The translations under genes were made by a program, and so were the position numbers. Below are positions 8,075 through 16,095 of a stretch of DNA of 44,023 nucleotides, piece by piece. This DNA comes from Flavobacteriales bacterium. GTDB taxonomy: Bacteria > Bacteroidota > Bacteroidia > Flavobacteriales_G > Salibacteraceae. How positions within the stretch are numbered: the stretch's first letter is position 1; every line of letters starts with the position of its first letter. Location of the stretch: the NCBI GenBank assembly GCA_018609045.1, contig JABAYK010000001.1, positions 10,655-54,677 of the forward strand. The letters are read 5' to 3'. Under the pieces are notes generated by a model. The model saw only the letters and a list, made by a program, of their open reading frames with translations, was not told the DNA's origin and searched no databases.

Positions 8075-9196
8075 ATGAAATTTATTGTTTCAAGCTCAGG
8101 CTTATTAAAAGAATTGCAATCGATTGCAGGTGTGCTTAACACAAACAACACCTTACCTATTTTAGATTATTTCTTGTTTAAAATTGTTGATGGAGGCTTA
8201 TCAATTTCTGCTTCAGATCTTGAAACTACCATGACAACTACCATAAAACCTGAAAAAGCGGATAAGGACGGAAGCGTTGCAATTCCTGCAAGGCTATTAT
8301 TAGATACCCTAAAAACTTTTGCAGATCAGCCTTTAAATTTTGATGTTGATGACAAAAATTTTGGAATTGAAATTTCATCAGATAACGGTAAATATAAATT
8401 GGCAGGCCAAAATGGAGAAGAATTTCCTAAAACTCCTGAGTTAGAAGCACCATCATCAATAGAAATTGAATCAGGCGTTTTACACAATGCAATAATCAAA
8501 ACATTATTTGCCTCTGGAAACGATGAATTAAGACCTGTAATGAGTGGTGTATTTTTCGAAATAGGAAAAGACAAAACAAACTTTGTTGCCACCGATGCTC
8601 ATAAATTGGTTAGATACAGCAGAACAGATATTAAAGCATCTAAGCCTGCTAACTTCATTATGCCTAAAAAGCCTTTAAACCTTTTAAAGAATATTTTGGC
8701 AAGTATTAACTCTGAAGTAACTATTAAATATACTGGAACAAACGCTCACTTTTCTATAGAAAATATAAATTTAGTCTGCAGATTAATTGATGGTAAATAC
8801 CCTAATTACGAAGCGGTTATTCCAAAAGAAAACCCTAACAAGTTAACTATTGATAGATTAGCTTTTTTAAATTCTATCAAACGTATTTCTATTTTCTCTA
8901 ACAAAACAACTCATCAAGTTAGATTTAAAATTGCAGGCAGCGAGTTAAATATTTCTGCCGAAGACCTAGATTTTAGCAACGAAGCAAACGAGAGATTAAC
9001 TTGTAGTTATGCTGGAGATGATATTGAAATAGGCTTCAATTCGAGATTTGTTTTAGAAATGTTAAACAACCTTGAAACAGACCAAGTAAATTTAGAAATG
9101 AGTGCGCCAAACAGAGCAGGCTTATTATTACCAGCCGAAAACGACTCAAACGAAGATTTACTAATGTTGGTTATGCCAGTAATGTTAAATACATAA
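8075..9196 (+). CDS. dnaN: DNA polymerase III subunit beta (sliding clamp)
   Basis: The ring-shaped clamp that holds the replicative polymerase on DNA. At 373 residues it has the usual three-domain length. Seen: the start MKFIVSSSGLLKELQSIAGV, the segment NNTLPILDYFLF, the second-domain FVATDAHKLVRY and the C-terminal block LLMLVMPVMLNT, which resembles the conserved clamp end. dnaN is not next to dnaA here; it follows the gldFG operon, an arrangement I believe occurs in other Flavobacteria. A strong terminator follows at 9217. Confidence 0.95.
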   Translation: MKFIVSSSGLLKELQSIAGVLNTNNTLPILDYFLFKIVDGGLSISASDLETTMTTTIKPEKADKDGSVAIPARLLLDTLKTFADQPLNFDVDDKNFGIEISSDNGKYKLAGQNGEEFPKTPELEAPSSIEIESGVLHNAIIKTLFASGNDELRPVMSGVFFEIGKDKTNFVATDAHKLVRYSRTDIKASKPANFIMPKKPLNLLKNILASINSEVTIKYTGTNAHFSIENINLVCRLIDGKYPNYEAVIPKENPNKLTIDRLAFLNSIKRISIFSNKTTHQVRFKIAGSELNISAEDLDFSNEANERLTCSYAGDDIEIGFNSRFVLEMLNNLETDQVNLEMSAPNRAGLLLPAENDSNEDLLMLVMPVMLNT

Positions 9197-9216
9197 GATT
9201 TTTTTTATTGATTTTT

Positions 9217-9254
9217 AAAAGGCGGTCTACAACAATTGTATTCCGCCTTTTTTT
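9217..9254 (+). terminator. Rho-independent terminator after dnaN
   Basis: AAAAGGCGG at 9217-9225 pairs with CCGCCTTTT at 9243-9251, followed by T residues. The intervening 17 bases can form a small inner stem (ACAA/TTGT). Confidence 0.75.
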
Positions 9255-9337
9255 ATGAATAGGAATAAAACTCGATCTTTTCAAAAAAACACACTTTTAA
9301 CTTTTAGTTTTACTTCGCCCAATACAGCCATACTTGT

Positions 9338-10669
9338 TTGAAAAACATTATTAGCTATAGAAACATTATTAAGGTTGCGTTGCCCATTATTATTAGTGGG
9401 CTATCAATAAATATTGTAAATATTACCGATACAATTTTCTTGAGCAATTTAAGCGAAGTAGCTTTAGGCGCGGCTGGTAACGCAGGTATTTTATATTACA
9501 TTTTTGTTTTAATCGGATCTGGATTTGCCGTTGGGTCACAAATAATAATTGGCAGAAGAAACGGAGAAAAAAACTATAAAAAAATTGGAAGCCTGGTTGC
9601 TCAAACTGGTTACTTTATGGCAGCCATGGCCTTTGTATTTTTCTTTTTATTAAGATTTGGCGGGCCTTTTTTTTTAAAAGACATTGTTTCCTCTAAAGAG
9701 GTTTATCAACTTATTAACGAATATTTATATCATCGTTCATGGGGGATATTTTTCACTTTAGCCACCTTAGTTTTTATTAGTTTTTATGTAGGCACAACCA
9801 AAACCAAAGTTTTAAGTTGGATAACTCCAATTTCTGCCTTAATAAATATTGTTTTAGATTATGGTTTGATTTTCGGTCACTTTGGATTTCCAGCCATGGG
9901 TGTAAAAGGTGCTGCCATAGCTTCAAATATTGCCGAAATAATCGGGGCTTCCATTTTCTTATTTTATACTTTAAACTTAAAAAGCAAAATCAAATACGGT
10001 CTATTTCAAGCTGAGAAACCAGATTTTCAAAAAATTGGAAAAATACTTTTTACGGCAGGACCAATCATGGTGCAGAATTTTATCACCCTTGCTTCATGGT
10101 TTGTATTTTTTACCCTGATTGAAAACTTGGGAGAAAACCAACTAGCAGTTTCACACATTATTCGAAGTATTTACATGCTTATTATGATACCTGTTTTTGG
10201 TTTTGCCGATTCTACCAATACTTTAACAAGTAACTTGTTGGGCCAAAAACAAGCAAACCAAGTTTTTAATTTAATTTTTAGAGTAATCTTCGTTTCTTTT
10301 TTTGCAAACCTTATCGCCATGCCGTTGGTATATTTTAACCGCGATTTTGTTTTAGGTATTTATACTGATAATGCCGAAATTTTAGCGCTAACTGAACCTG
10401 TTTTAGGTATTATTTCAGGAGCAATTTTTGTATTTTCTTTAGGTATTATTTTATACCGAGCAATTGCGGGCACGGGTAAAACAATGATTGCCTTTTGGAT
10501 AGAGTTTGTTACCCTAATTATATATTTAATATATGTTGTTTATTTCACCAAAATAAATCCGTCATCGTTAAGTGTTGTTTGGAGCTCTGAGTTTGTTTAC
10601 TTCGGGTTTATGTCGATAATTGGTTTTATTTACTTGAAATATGGAAATTGGAAAACTTCAAAAATTTAG
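9338..10669 (+). CDS. MATE family efflux transporter
   Basis: A 443-residue membrane protein with about 12 hydrophobic helices, of the MATE/NorM-DinF family that exports drugs or metabolites using Na+ or H+. Seen: the opening VALPIIISGLSINIVNITDTIFL with the family's P-x-I and D residues, GFAVGSQIIIGRRNG, the second-half start AGPIMVQNFITLASW, and paired halves with the pattern GAxxAS. The start is a TTG at 9338. The stop is three bases before fmt, so it may share transcription with it. The substrate cannot be told from sequence. Confidence 0.88.
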   Translation: MKNIISYRNIIKVALPIIISGLSINIVNITDTIFLSNLSEVALGAAGNAGILYYIFVLIGSGFAVGSQIIIGRRNGEKNYKKIGSLVAQTGYFMAAMAFVFFFLLRFGGPFFLKDIVSSKEVYQLINEYLYHRSWGIFFTLATLVFISFYVGTTKTKVLSWITPISALINIVLDYGLIFGHFGFPAMGVKGAAIASNIAEIIGASIFLFYTLNLKSKIKYGLFQAEKPDFQKIGKILFTAGPIMVQNFITLASWFVFFTLIENLGENQLAVSHIIRSIYMLIMIPVFGFADSTNTLTSNLLGQKQANQVFNLIFRVIFVSFFANLIAMPLVYFNRDFVLGIYTDNAEILALTEPVLGIISGAIFVFSLGIILYRAIAGTGKTMIAFWIEFVTLIIYLIYVVYFTKINPSSLSVVWSSEFVYFGFMSIIGFIYLKYGNWKTSKI

Positions 10670-10672
10670 CAC

Positions 10673-11617
10673 ATGAAGATTTTATTTTATGGAACTCCTG
10701 ATTTTGCAGTTGGCTCATTAAAAGCACTTTTAGATTCGAATAAAAATGTAATAGGAGTTGTAACTGCTCCAGATAAACCGGCAGGTAGAGGATATAAACT
10801 TCAAAAATCAGCAGTTAAGCTTTTTGCTGAAGAAAATAATTTACCAGTTTACCAACCAACAAATTTAAAAGGAGTTGATTTTGAAAACCAATTGAACCAA
10901 TTACAACCCGATTTGCAAATTGTGGTGGCTTTTAGAATGATGCCAGAAAAAGTATGGGGTTTTCCTAAACTTGGCACCTTTAACCTTCACGCTTCTTTAT
11001 TGCCTAATTACAGAGGTGCTGCCCCGATCAACTGGGCCATTATTAATGGAGAAACTAAAACCGGTGTAACCACTTTTTTTCTCTCGCATCAAATTGATAC
11101 AGGAAATATTATTGAGCAAAGCGAAGTAGAAATTTTACCAAACCAAACTGCTGGCGAATTGCATGATGATTTAATGAATTTAGGAAGCAGTTTGGTAGTA
11201 AAAACTGTAAACCAAATTGAAGCAAATTCAATTTCAGAAATTACACAAGAAGAAGCAATTGCTAAGGGAAATAAAATTTCTCATGCACCAAAATTGGATA
11301 AAGAATTATGCAAACTTTCTGCAGATGAAAATATTCAAAACATTCACAATAAAATAAGAGGATTATCTCCATACCCAGGTAGTTTTTTCATCATCAAAAA
11401 GGATAATCAGCAAAAAATATTGAAAGTATTTAGAACTGAAATTATTGATAAAAAAGAAAAAGTTGAAAGCCCAAAGTTTGAAATTTTAGAAGGCGAACTA
11501 GTTCTTCATTTAAAATCTGGCATCCTAAAAATTATAGAATTACAGCTGGAAGGCAAAAAAAGAATGAAAGCCGTAGACTTTATCAAAGGATTTGAAATTG
11601 AAAACTGGAACATCTAG
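10673..11617 (+). CDS. fmt: Methionyl-tRNA formyltransferase
   Basis: Formylates Met-tRNAfMet for translation initiation, using 10-formyl-tetrahydrofolate. The 314-residue protein has the N-terminal formyltransferase fold: FYGTPDFAV, VTAPDKPAGRG (folate-pocket region), the catalytic-site segment FNLHASLLPNYRGAAPINW with Asn/His and the SLLP loop, and GVTTFFLSHQIDTGNI. The C-terminal tRNA-binding domain (NKIRGLSPYPGSFF) is present. The ATG lies three bases after the MATE stop. No truncation or odd residue is seen. Confidence 0.95.
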   Translation: MKILFYGTPDFAVGSLKALLDSNKNVIGVVTAPDKPAGRGYKLQKSAVKLFAEENNLPVYQPTNLKGVDFENQLNQLQPDLQIVVAFRMMPEKVWGFPKLGTFNLHASLLPNYRGAAPINWAIINGETKTGVTTFFLSHQIDTGNIIEQSEVEILPNQTAGELHDDLMNLGSSLVVKTVNQIEANSISEITQEEAIAKGNKISHAPKLDKELCKLSADENIQNIHNKIRGLSPYPGSFFIIKKDNQQKILKVFRTEIIDKKEKVESPKFEILEGELVLHLKSGILKIIELQLEGKKRMKAVDFIKGFEIENWNI

Positions 11618-11627
11618 ATTTGATTTT

Positions 11628-12050
11628 ATGAAATCATTACTATTTATATTTTTATTTTTAGGTGTATTTGAAATTGGTTTTGCTCAAAACTTTACTTGGA
11701 CTGATGAAGAAAATAAAGTTTACCACTTGCATGATTTTGAACCAGGTAAGTTTGAAAATATCAAAGTTGAAAAAATTTGCACCCAAGAAGAAGCTACAAG
11801 CTTTTTAATTTGGGTTAGCGATACAGTAAAACCACATTACCATCAAAAACATAACGAAACTTTATACTTTATAGAAGGCGAAGGAATATTTTATGTTGGA
11901 AGCAAAAAACATATTATTAATCCTGGAGATTATATTACGATACCCAAAAATGTAGTTCATGCATTCAAAACAACTTCTGAAAAGCCAATAAAAGCTATTT
12001 CAATACAAGCTCCTGAGTTTTTTGGTAAAGACAGACACTGGGTTGACTAG
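11628..12050 (+). CDS. Secreted cupin-domain protein
   Basis: A 140-residue protein. The ATG at 11628 opens a signal peptide (KSLLFIFLFLGVFEIGFAQ), so it is predicted periplasmic; an upstream in-frame start at 11592 would bury that signal and overlap fmt. The cupin motifs are HYHQKHNETLYFIEGEG (motif 1, metal ligands His/His/Glu) and PGDYITIPKNVVHAF (motif 2, with the third His). Single-domain cupins bind metal and do varied small-molecule chemistry, so the substrate is unknown. The 11-base gap after fmt suggests transcription with it. Confidence 0.72.
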   Translation: MKSLLFIFLFLGVFEIGFAQNFTWTDEENKVYHLHDFEPGKFENIKVEKICTQEEATSFLIWVSDTVKPHYHQKHNETLYFIEGEGIFYVGSKKHIINPGDYITIPKNVVHAFKTTSEKPIKAISIQAPEFFGKDRHWVD

Positions 12051-12152
12051 CCAAATTATCACTCGAAACCCTTATAAACACTGAATTTCGCCCTAGTTTA
12101 TTAACAATTGACCTGTTTTATTAACATTTTAAGGATAAAATAGCTGAACCCC

Positions 12153-12182
12153 TTGTGTAGTAAGACTTATCACATATATTTG
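12153..12182 (+). promoter_or_regulatory. Promoter of the HU gene
   Basis: TTG at 12153-12155 and TATATTTG at 12175-12182 match the -33 and -7 elements with 19-base spacing, the classic Bacteroidota arrangement. Transcription should begin near 12188, giving a leader of about 30 bases. Confidence 0.7.
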
Positions 12183-12219
12183 ATCAAAATCTATTGTCAA
12201 ACTTTAAAACAATTAAAAA

Positions 12220-12492
12220 ATGAACAAAGCAGAATTAATCGATGCTATGGCTGAAGGAGCCGGATTATCAAAAGCTGATGCTAAAAAAGCGTTAGATTCT
12301 TTTATCTCAGCTACAACCGGAACTTTAAAAAGCGGTGGTAGAGTTTCTCTAGTTGGATTTGGTTCTTTTGGTGTATCTGAAAGATCAGCAAGAACTGGTA
12401 GAAACCCACAAACTGGAAAAGAAATTCAAATTCCAGCTAAAAAAGTTGTAAAATTTAAAGCTGGTGCTGAGTTAGCAGGATCTGTTAACTAA
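12220..12492 (+). CDS. hup: HU family DNA-binding protein
   Basis: A 90-residue, very typical [27 protein letters not shown] (helical dimerisation part), then [31 protein letters not shown], the beta-arm carrying the minor-groove RNP tip, and a final helix. It bends and packages DNA as a dimer. It has its own promoter and terminator, as expected for an abundant nucleoid protein. Several Bacteroidota HU paralogs exist per genome, so which one this is cannot be told here. Confidence 0.93.
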   Translation: MNKAELIDAMAEGAGLSKADAKKALDSFISATTGTLKSGGRVSLVGFGSFGVSERSARTGRNPQTGKEIQIPAKKVVKFKAGAELAGSVN

Positions 12493-12511
12493 AAATTTTT
12501 CCCTTTTAATT

Positions 12512-12551
12512 AAAAGCCTTTGAGCCAATTTGGTCAAAGGCTTTTTTTTTG
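12512..12551 (+). terminator. Strong rho-independent terminator after the HU gene
   Basis: A perfect 12-bp stem: AAAAGCCTTTGA (12512-12523) pairs with TCAAAGGCTTTT (12534-12545), closed by a 10-base loop and followed by a run of T. One of the clearest terminators in the window. Confidence 0.88.
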
Positions 12552-12621
12552 CCCCTTCCACAAATTAGGTTATCAATTTGAAAACTTTAAATTTGGAGTA
12601 AATCAAAAAAAATATTTAGCT

Positions 12622-12843
12622 ATGGGTAAAGGAGATAAAAAAACTACAAAAGGAAAAAGATTTAGAAGTTCGTACGGAAATACCAGAAAAAAGGCAAAAT
12701 CTACATTTTCTGCATCTGATGCAAAGCCTAAAAAGGAAGCTAAATCTGAAACCAAAAAAAAAGAAACTAAAACAACGGCCAAGAAAACAGCAACAAAAAA
12801 AGCTCCGGCAAAAAAAGCTGCTGCAAAAAAAGAAACAGCCTAA
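12622..12843 (+). CDS. 30S ribosomal protein Thx with Lys/Ala-rich C-terminal tail
   Basis: Residues 1-24 (MGKGDKKTTKGKRFRSSYGN and the following TRKK) match the Thermus small-subunit protein Thx, a 26-residue basic peptide that sits in the 30S head. The protein continues to 73 residues with a Lys/Ala/Thr-rich tail (KKTATKKAPAKKAAAKK) similar to histone H1-like tails. The ATG at 12622 is preferred over an upstream start at 12520, which would lie in the preceding terminator and add non-family sequence. A -7-like TAAATTTG lies at 12588-12595. The tail length is lineage-specific and its function is unknown. Confidence 0.85.
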   Translation: MGKGDKKTTKGKRFRSSYGNTRKKAKSTFSASDAKPKKEAKSETKKKETKTTAKKTATKKAPAKKAAAKKETA

Positions 12844-12851
12844 ACTTTTAT

Positions 12852-14162
12852 TCAGATAATTTCAATCCCCTCTAGTAGGGGATTTTTTTTGTCTAAATTT
12901 CTAAAAACTCTTAATAAATCTTCGTTGCTTAAATTATTGGGGATATCTAATTCTAATTGAGCCAATAACAGTTTTGATGATAAAGAAATAGGCTGCTTTT
13001 TATAGTAAACTTCTAAATAATGAACCATTTTTAAGGCCATAAAAGCATTTAGCCAATTGAAGTATCGCTTCTCAAAGCTTTTAATATTATTTGTATTCTT
13101 TTTTACTTCTTCAAAATTTAACCACAAATTATTTTCTTCAAAAAATTCATAAAGCAATTCACAGTTTTCTGAAATAAAAGTTTTAAAGCCTTTTAAATCC
13201 GAATCATAAAAAAAAGCAGAGCTTTCAAAAAGAGGTTTTAGTGCTTTAAATATTTCAAAATTATAGGTATTATACTCTGTAGCCTTTTGGTTTAAAAACT
13301 CACCCACAGCCTTTCCTGTGCCAAAGGGTACTCTATTTGATTCTCTAGGCGAGGGAATAACCTTTGTTTCGTAAATCTCTCCAAAACCTCCGTGTGGAAT
13401 AATTTTTTGAAGAAAATAAAAATCTTCTCCTGCTTTTCTTTTATTCATTCCCCCATAAGCTTGGTAAGCAGAATTTTTTACAACCATAGATGAACCAATG
13501 GTATGAAAGGCAAAAGGGTGATTTGCAAATTTTAAGGCTTGTATGTAATACCTTAAATGCAACTCATAATCAACAATGGCTTTTCTTTCCGAAGAATTTT
13601 CAGGTAACTCTTCAAAAGGGTGTTCAAAATGTAAACCAGCTGCTTCAATTTTTTCGTTCTCCAAAAAAAACTTTTCTAAGGTAATAAAGTAATTTTCTTC
13701 TACTTCACTATCGGCATCAAAACAAACAATAAGTCCGTTTTTATTGCCCACCATCTCAAATCTTCTTACAGCCTCATCCATCAATAATTTTCGAGCTAAA
13801 CCAACACCCGCGTGCTTTTTAGGCAAGTTAAAGTCTTTTAACAAAAAAACATTTTTTGGATTTCCAACAGAACTAAAAAACGCTTCTGTTTTTTCAATAC
13901 TTAGCAAATTTTGAGTTATAATTTCAGGCTCATCAACTTCTGATTGATTAACCAAAATTATTATTTCAAAAGCCTTTTTGGGTGGAATACAATTCAACAA
14001 ACTTTTTACGGCATCTTGCAAATTAGGCTCTGCAAATGAGGGAATGGTGACAATAATATTTAGATTTTCATCAGGAAAATTCTTTATTAGTGTTTTTCCA
14101 AAGCCAAATCTTTTAAGGTAAAAATTACTGTTATTTACGGCATCAACCGACCTAGTTTCCAA
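12852..14162 (-). CDS. Glycosyltransferase family 2 protein
   Basis: A 436-residue GT-A-fold glycosyltransferase. Seen: NIIVTIPSFAEPNLQDAVKSLL (opening beta strand and helix), the nucleotide-sugar metal motif FDADSEVEENY (D149/D151 as DxD), and a conserved GGMNKRKAGEDFYFLQK segment with the acceptor-side ED motif (GEDF). There is no membrane helix at the C-terminus, so it is probably cytoplasmic or peripheral. The only start available near the 5' end is TTG at 14162, immediately after a stop in that frame, overlapping pdxH by 28 bases, so translational coupling is likely. Donor and acceptor cannot be inferred. Confidence 0.78.
   Translation of the reverse strand: METRSVDAVNNSNFYLKRFGFGKTLIKNFPDENLNIIVTIPSFAEPNLQDAVKSLLNCIPPKKAFEIIILVNQSEVDEPEIITQNLLSIEKTEAFFSSVGNPKNVFLLKDFNLPKKHAGVGLARKLLMDEAVRRFEMVGNKNGLIVCFDADSEVEENYFITLEKFFLENEKIEAAGLHFEHPFEELPENSSERKAIVDYELHLRYYIQALKFANHPFAFHTIGSSMVVKNSAYQAYGGMNKRKAGEDFYFLQKIIPHGGFGEIYETKVIPSPRESNRVPFGTGKAVGEFLNQKATEYNTYNFEIFKALKPLFESSAFFYDSDLKGFKTFISENCELLYEFFEENNLWLNFEEVKKNTNNIKSFEKRYFNWLNAFMALKMVHYLEVYYKKQPISLSSKLLLAQLELDIPNNLSNEDLLRVFRNLDKKNPLLEGIEII
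12864..12890 (+). terminator. Terminator of the Thx gene, lying inside the 3' end of the opposing gene
   Basis: AATCCCCT (12864-12871) and AGGGGATT (12877-12884) form an 8-bp stem with a five-base loop CTAGT, followed by a T run. It overlaps the last codons of the opposing glycosyltransferase, which reads DKKNPLLEGIEII here. Confidence 0.8.
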
Positions 14163-14791
14163 TTAGATTCTGTTTTTTGGTAAAAAATTCTGTCATGTAA
14201 TCTACTTGGTCTTCCTTGCCAAAATTCAAAGTAAGTTGGCTTTACTAAAAAGCCACCCCAATGCGGAGGTCTAGGAACTTCTTTGCCGTCAAATTTTTGT
14301 TGAAATTCTTCAAACCTTTTAGTAAGTTCTTCTTTACTAGCGATTTCTTCACTTTGAGAAGAAGCCCAAGCGCCAATCTTACTTTCTCTTGGCCTAGCAT
14401 CAAAATATTTATCAGAACCTTCTGTCGAATACATTTCAACCTTCCCCTCTATTCTAACTTGTCTTTCAACTTCACCCCAAAAAAAGTTTAAAGCTATTTG
14501 CGGGTTTTCAATTAATTCTTTGCCTTTTTGGCTATTGTAATTGGTATAAAACACCAAACCTTCGGTGTAAATTCCTCGCAAATAAACAACTCTTGAACTT
14601 GGCTTTCCATCTGCATTAGCAGTAGAAATAACCATTGCATATGGATCTAAAATTTGAGCATTAATGGCTTCTTCTATCCAGTTGCCAAGTTGCTCGAATG
14701 GATTAGCGTTTACTGCACTTTCATTTAATTCTTTTTGGGCAAAATCTCTTCGTACCTCATTAATGTAATTAGTAACTTCCTCAAATGCCAT
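14135..14791 (-). CDS. pdxH: Pyridoxamine 5'-phosphate oxidase
   Basis: FMN enzyme that oxidises pyridoxamine- or pyridoxine-5'-phosphate to pyridoxal phosphate (PLP). Full length at 218 residues. Family features seen: SRVVYLRGIY, FYTNYNSQKGKELIENPQIALNFFW (FMN and substrate contacts), VRIEGKVE, and the C-terminal WGGFLVKPTYFEFWQGRPSRLHDRIFY block. The last residues, WKLGRLMP, form the usual end. It sits immediately upstream of the glycosyltransferase on the same strand and probably shares its message. Confidence 0.95.
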   Translation of the reverse strand: MAFEEVTNYINEVRRDFAQKELNESAVNANPFEQLGNWIEEAINAQILDPYAMVISTANADGKPSSRVVYLRGIYTEGLVFYTNYNSQKGKELIENPQIALNFFWGEVERQVRIEGKVEMYSTEGSDKYFDARPRESKIGAWASSQSEEIASKEELTKRFEEFQQKFDGKEVPRPPHWGGFLVKPTYFEFWQGRPSRLHDRIFYQKTESNWKLGRLMP

Positions 14792-14911
14792 AGTACTTTG
14801 TTTGCTAGATGTACAAATTAAACATCAAAATTGTTTAGCATTAAATTATTTGTCGTTTTATTTAAGAAGTGCCAAACATAACAGCTAATTTAGCTTCCTA
14901 AACATCGATGA

Positions 14912-15499
14912 ATGCAAAATTTTGAACCAAATCTTCTCTATAAAACTGATGAAAATTGGATAAAAACTGTTTTAAACGATTTCGATTACTTTTTACAAGA
15001 CCATGCAGATTGTGAAAGAAAAGCTTCTTCAATGGCAATGAGTTTTGTAGCAAAATGCCCAGACAAGCTAGAGATAATACCTGACCTTATTGAAACCGCC
15101 CTAGAGGAATTAGTACATTTTAAACTGGTTTATGAAATAATGGAAAAAAGAGGCGTTGGCTTGCCAAAAGAAATGGAAAAAGACCCCTATATTAATGAAT
15201 TGATGAAGCATATTCGCTCAAAAGGAGATGCTAGATTGATGGACAGAATGATCTTAGCTTCTATTGTTGAGATGAGAGGTGCAGAAAGATTTAAGCTTGT
15301 TGCTGAAAACTTAGAAGACCCAGAATTGCAAAAGTTTTACACCACCTTATACAAGAGCGAAGAAAAACATGGTGATATATTTTTAGATTTAGCTTCGAAA
15401 TATTGGCCTTTTGAGGAAATAAAAAATAGATTTGAAGAACTATTAACTATTGAAGCCGATATCTGTAAAAATTTACCCTTCAGAGCAGCGCTTCATTAA
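14912..15499 (+). CDS. miaE: tRNA-(ms[2]io[6]A)-hydroxylase
   Basis: Hydroxylates the ms2i6A nucleotide at position 37 of tRNAs reading UNN codons, using a ferritin-like diiron centre and O2. Residues visible: E35 (DHADCERKAS), E66 and H69 (EELVHF, an ExxH), and a later pair of ligand-bearing segments, GAERFKLVAENL and KSEEKHGD. At 195 residues it has the family length. The ATG at 14912 is preferred because the overlapping ATG at 14908 runs to a stop within a few codons. It is followed closely by yqgE, nine bases later. Confidence 0.85.
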   Translation: MQNFEPNLLYKTDENWIKTVLNDFDYFLQDHADCERKASSMAMSFVAKCPDKLEIIPDLIETALEELVHFKLVYEIMEKRGVGLPKEMEKDPYINELMKHIRSKGDARLMDRMILASIVEMRGAERFKLVAENLEDPELQKFYTTLYKSEEKHGDIFLDLASKYWPFEEIKNRFEELLTIEADICKNLPFRAALH

Positions 15500-15507
15500 A
15501 CCAATAC

Positions 15508-16095
15508 ATGGCAAAAGACTTTTTTAATAGAATTGGATTTCAAAAAGGTATAGTTTCTGCAGGAAAACTGCTTATTTCAGAGCCATTTATGTATGATGAA
15601 AACTTTAAACGAACTGTAATATTTTTAACTGAACATAACGAAAAAGGCAGCGTTGGATTTATTTTAAATAAGCCATCAGGTAAAAAACTAAAAGATGTTT
15701 TACCTGAAATTGAAATACAAGATTTTGACCTTTTCACTGGAGGCCCTGTTGGGAGTGATATGCTTTTTTTCCTGCATAGCTTAGGCGACCTAATACCGGG
15801 CGGAGTAAAAATTACAGATAATATACATTGGGGTGGCGATTTTGAAATCCTTCAATCTGAAATACTAAAAGGTAATGTTACCAAAAATGAAGTCCGTTTT
15901 TTTATGGGCTATTCAGGTTGGGCACCCGATCAGTTAACTTATGAAATTTCTGAAAATTCTTGGCTTTTGGCTAAAATGAAGGATGAATTAATCATGAAAG
16001 GAAAGAGTAAATTATTCTGGAAATCGGCCCTTACGGGTTTAGGTCAAGATTATAGGGTAATGGCTAATTTTCCCGAAGATCCAACAAAGAATTAA
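15508..16095 (+). CDS. YqgE/AlgH family protein (DUF179)
   Basis: A 195-residue member of the YqgE/AlgH family. Seen: GKLLISEPFMYDENFKRTVI followed by NEKGSVGFILNKPSG and the FTGGPVG stretch, all typical. The family has a single globular fold; proposed roles (transcription regulation in Pseudomonas AlgH) are not settled, so no function is assigned. It follows miaE by eight bases. Its 3' end overlaps the convergent aminotransferase IV gene by 32 bases (16064-16095). Confidence 0.8.
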   Translation: MAKDFFNRIGFQKGIVSAGKLLISEPFMYDENFKRTVIFLTEHNEKGSVGFILNKPSGKKLKDVLPEIEIQDFDLFTGGPVGSDMLFFLHSLGDLIPGGVKITDNIHWGGDFEILQSEILKGNVTKNEVRFFMGYSGWAPDQLTYEISENSWLLAKMKDELIMKGKSKLFWKSALTGLGQDYRVMANFPEDPTKN

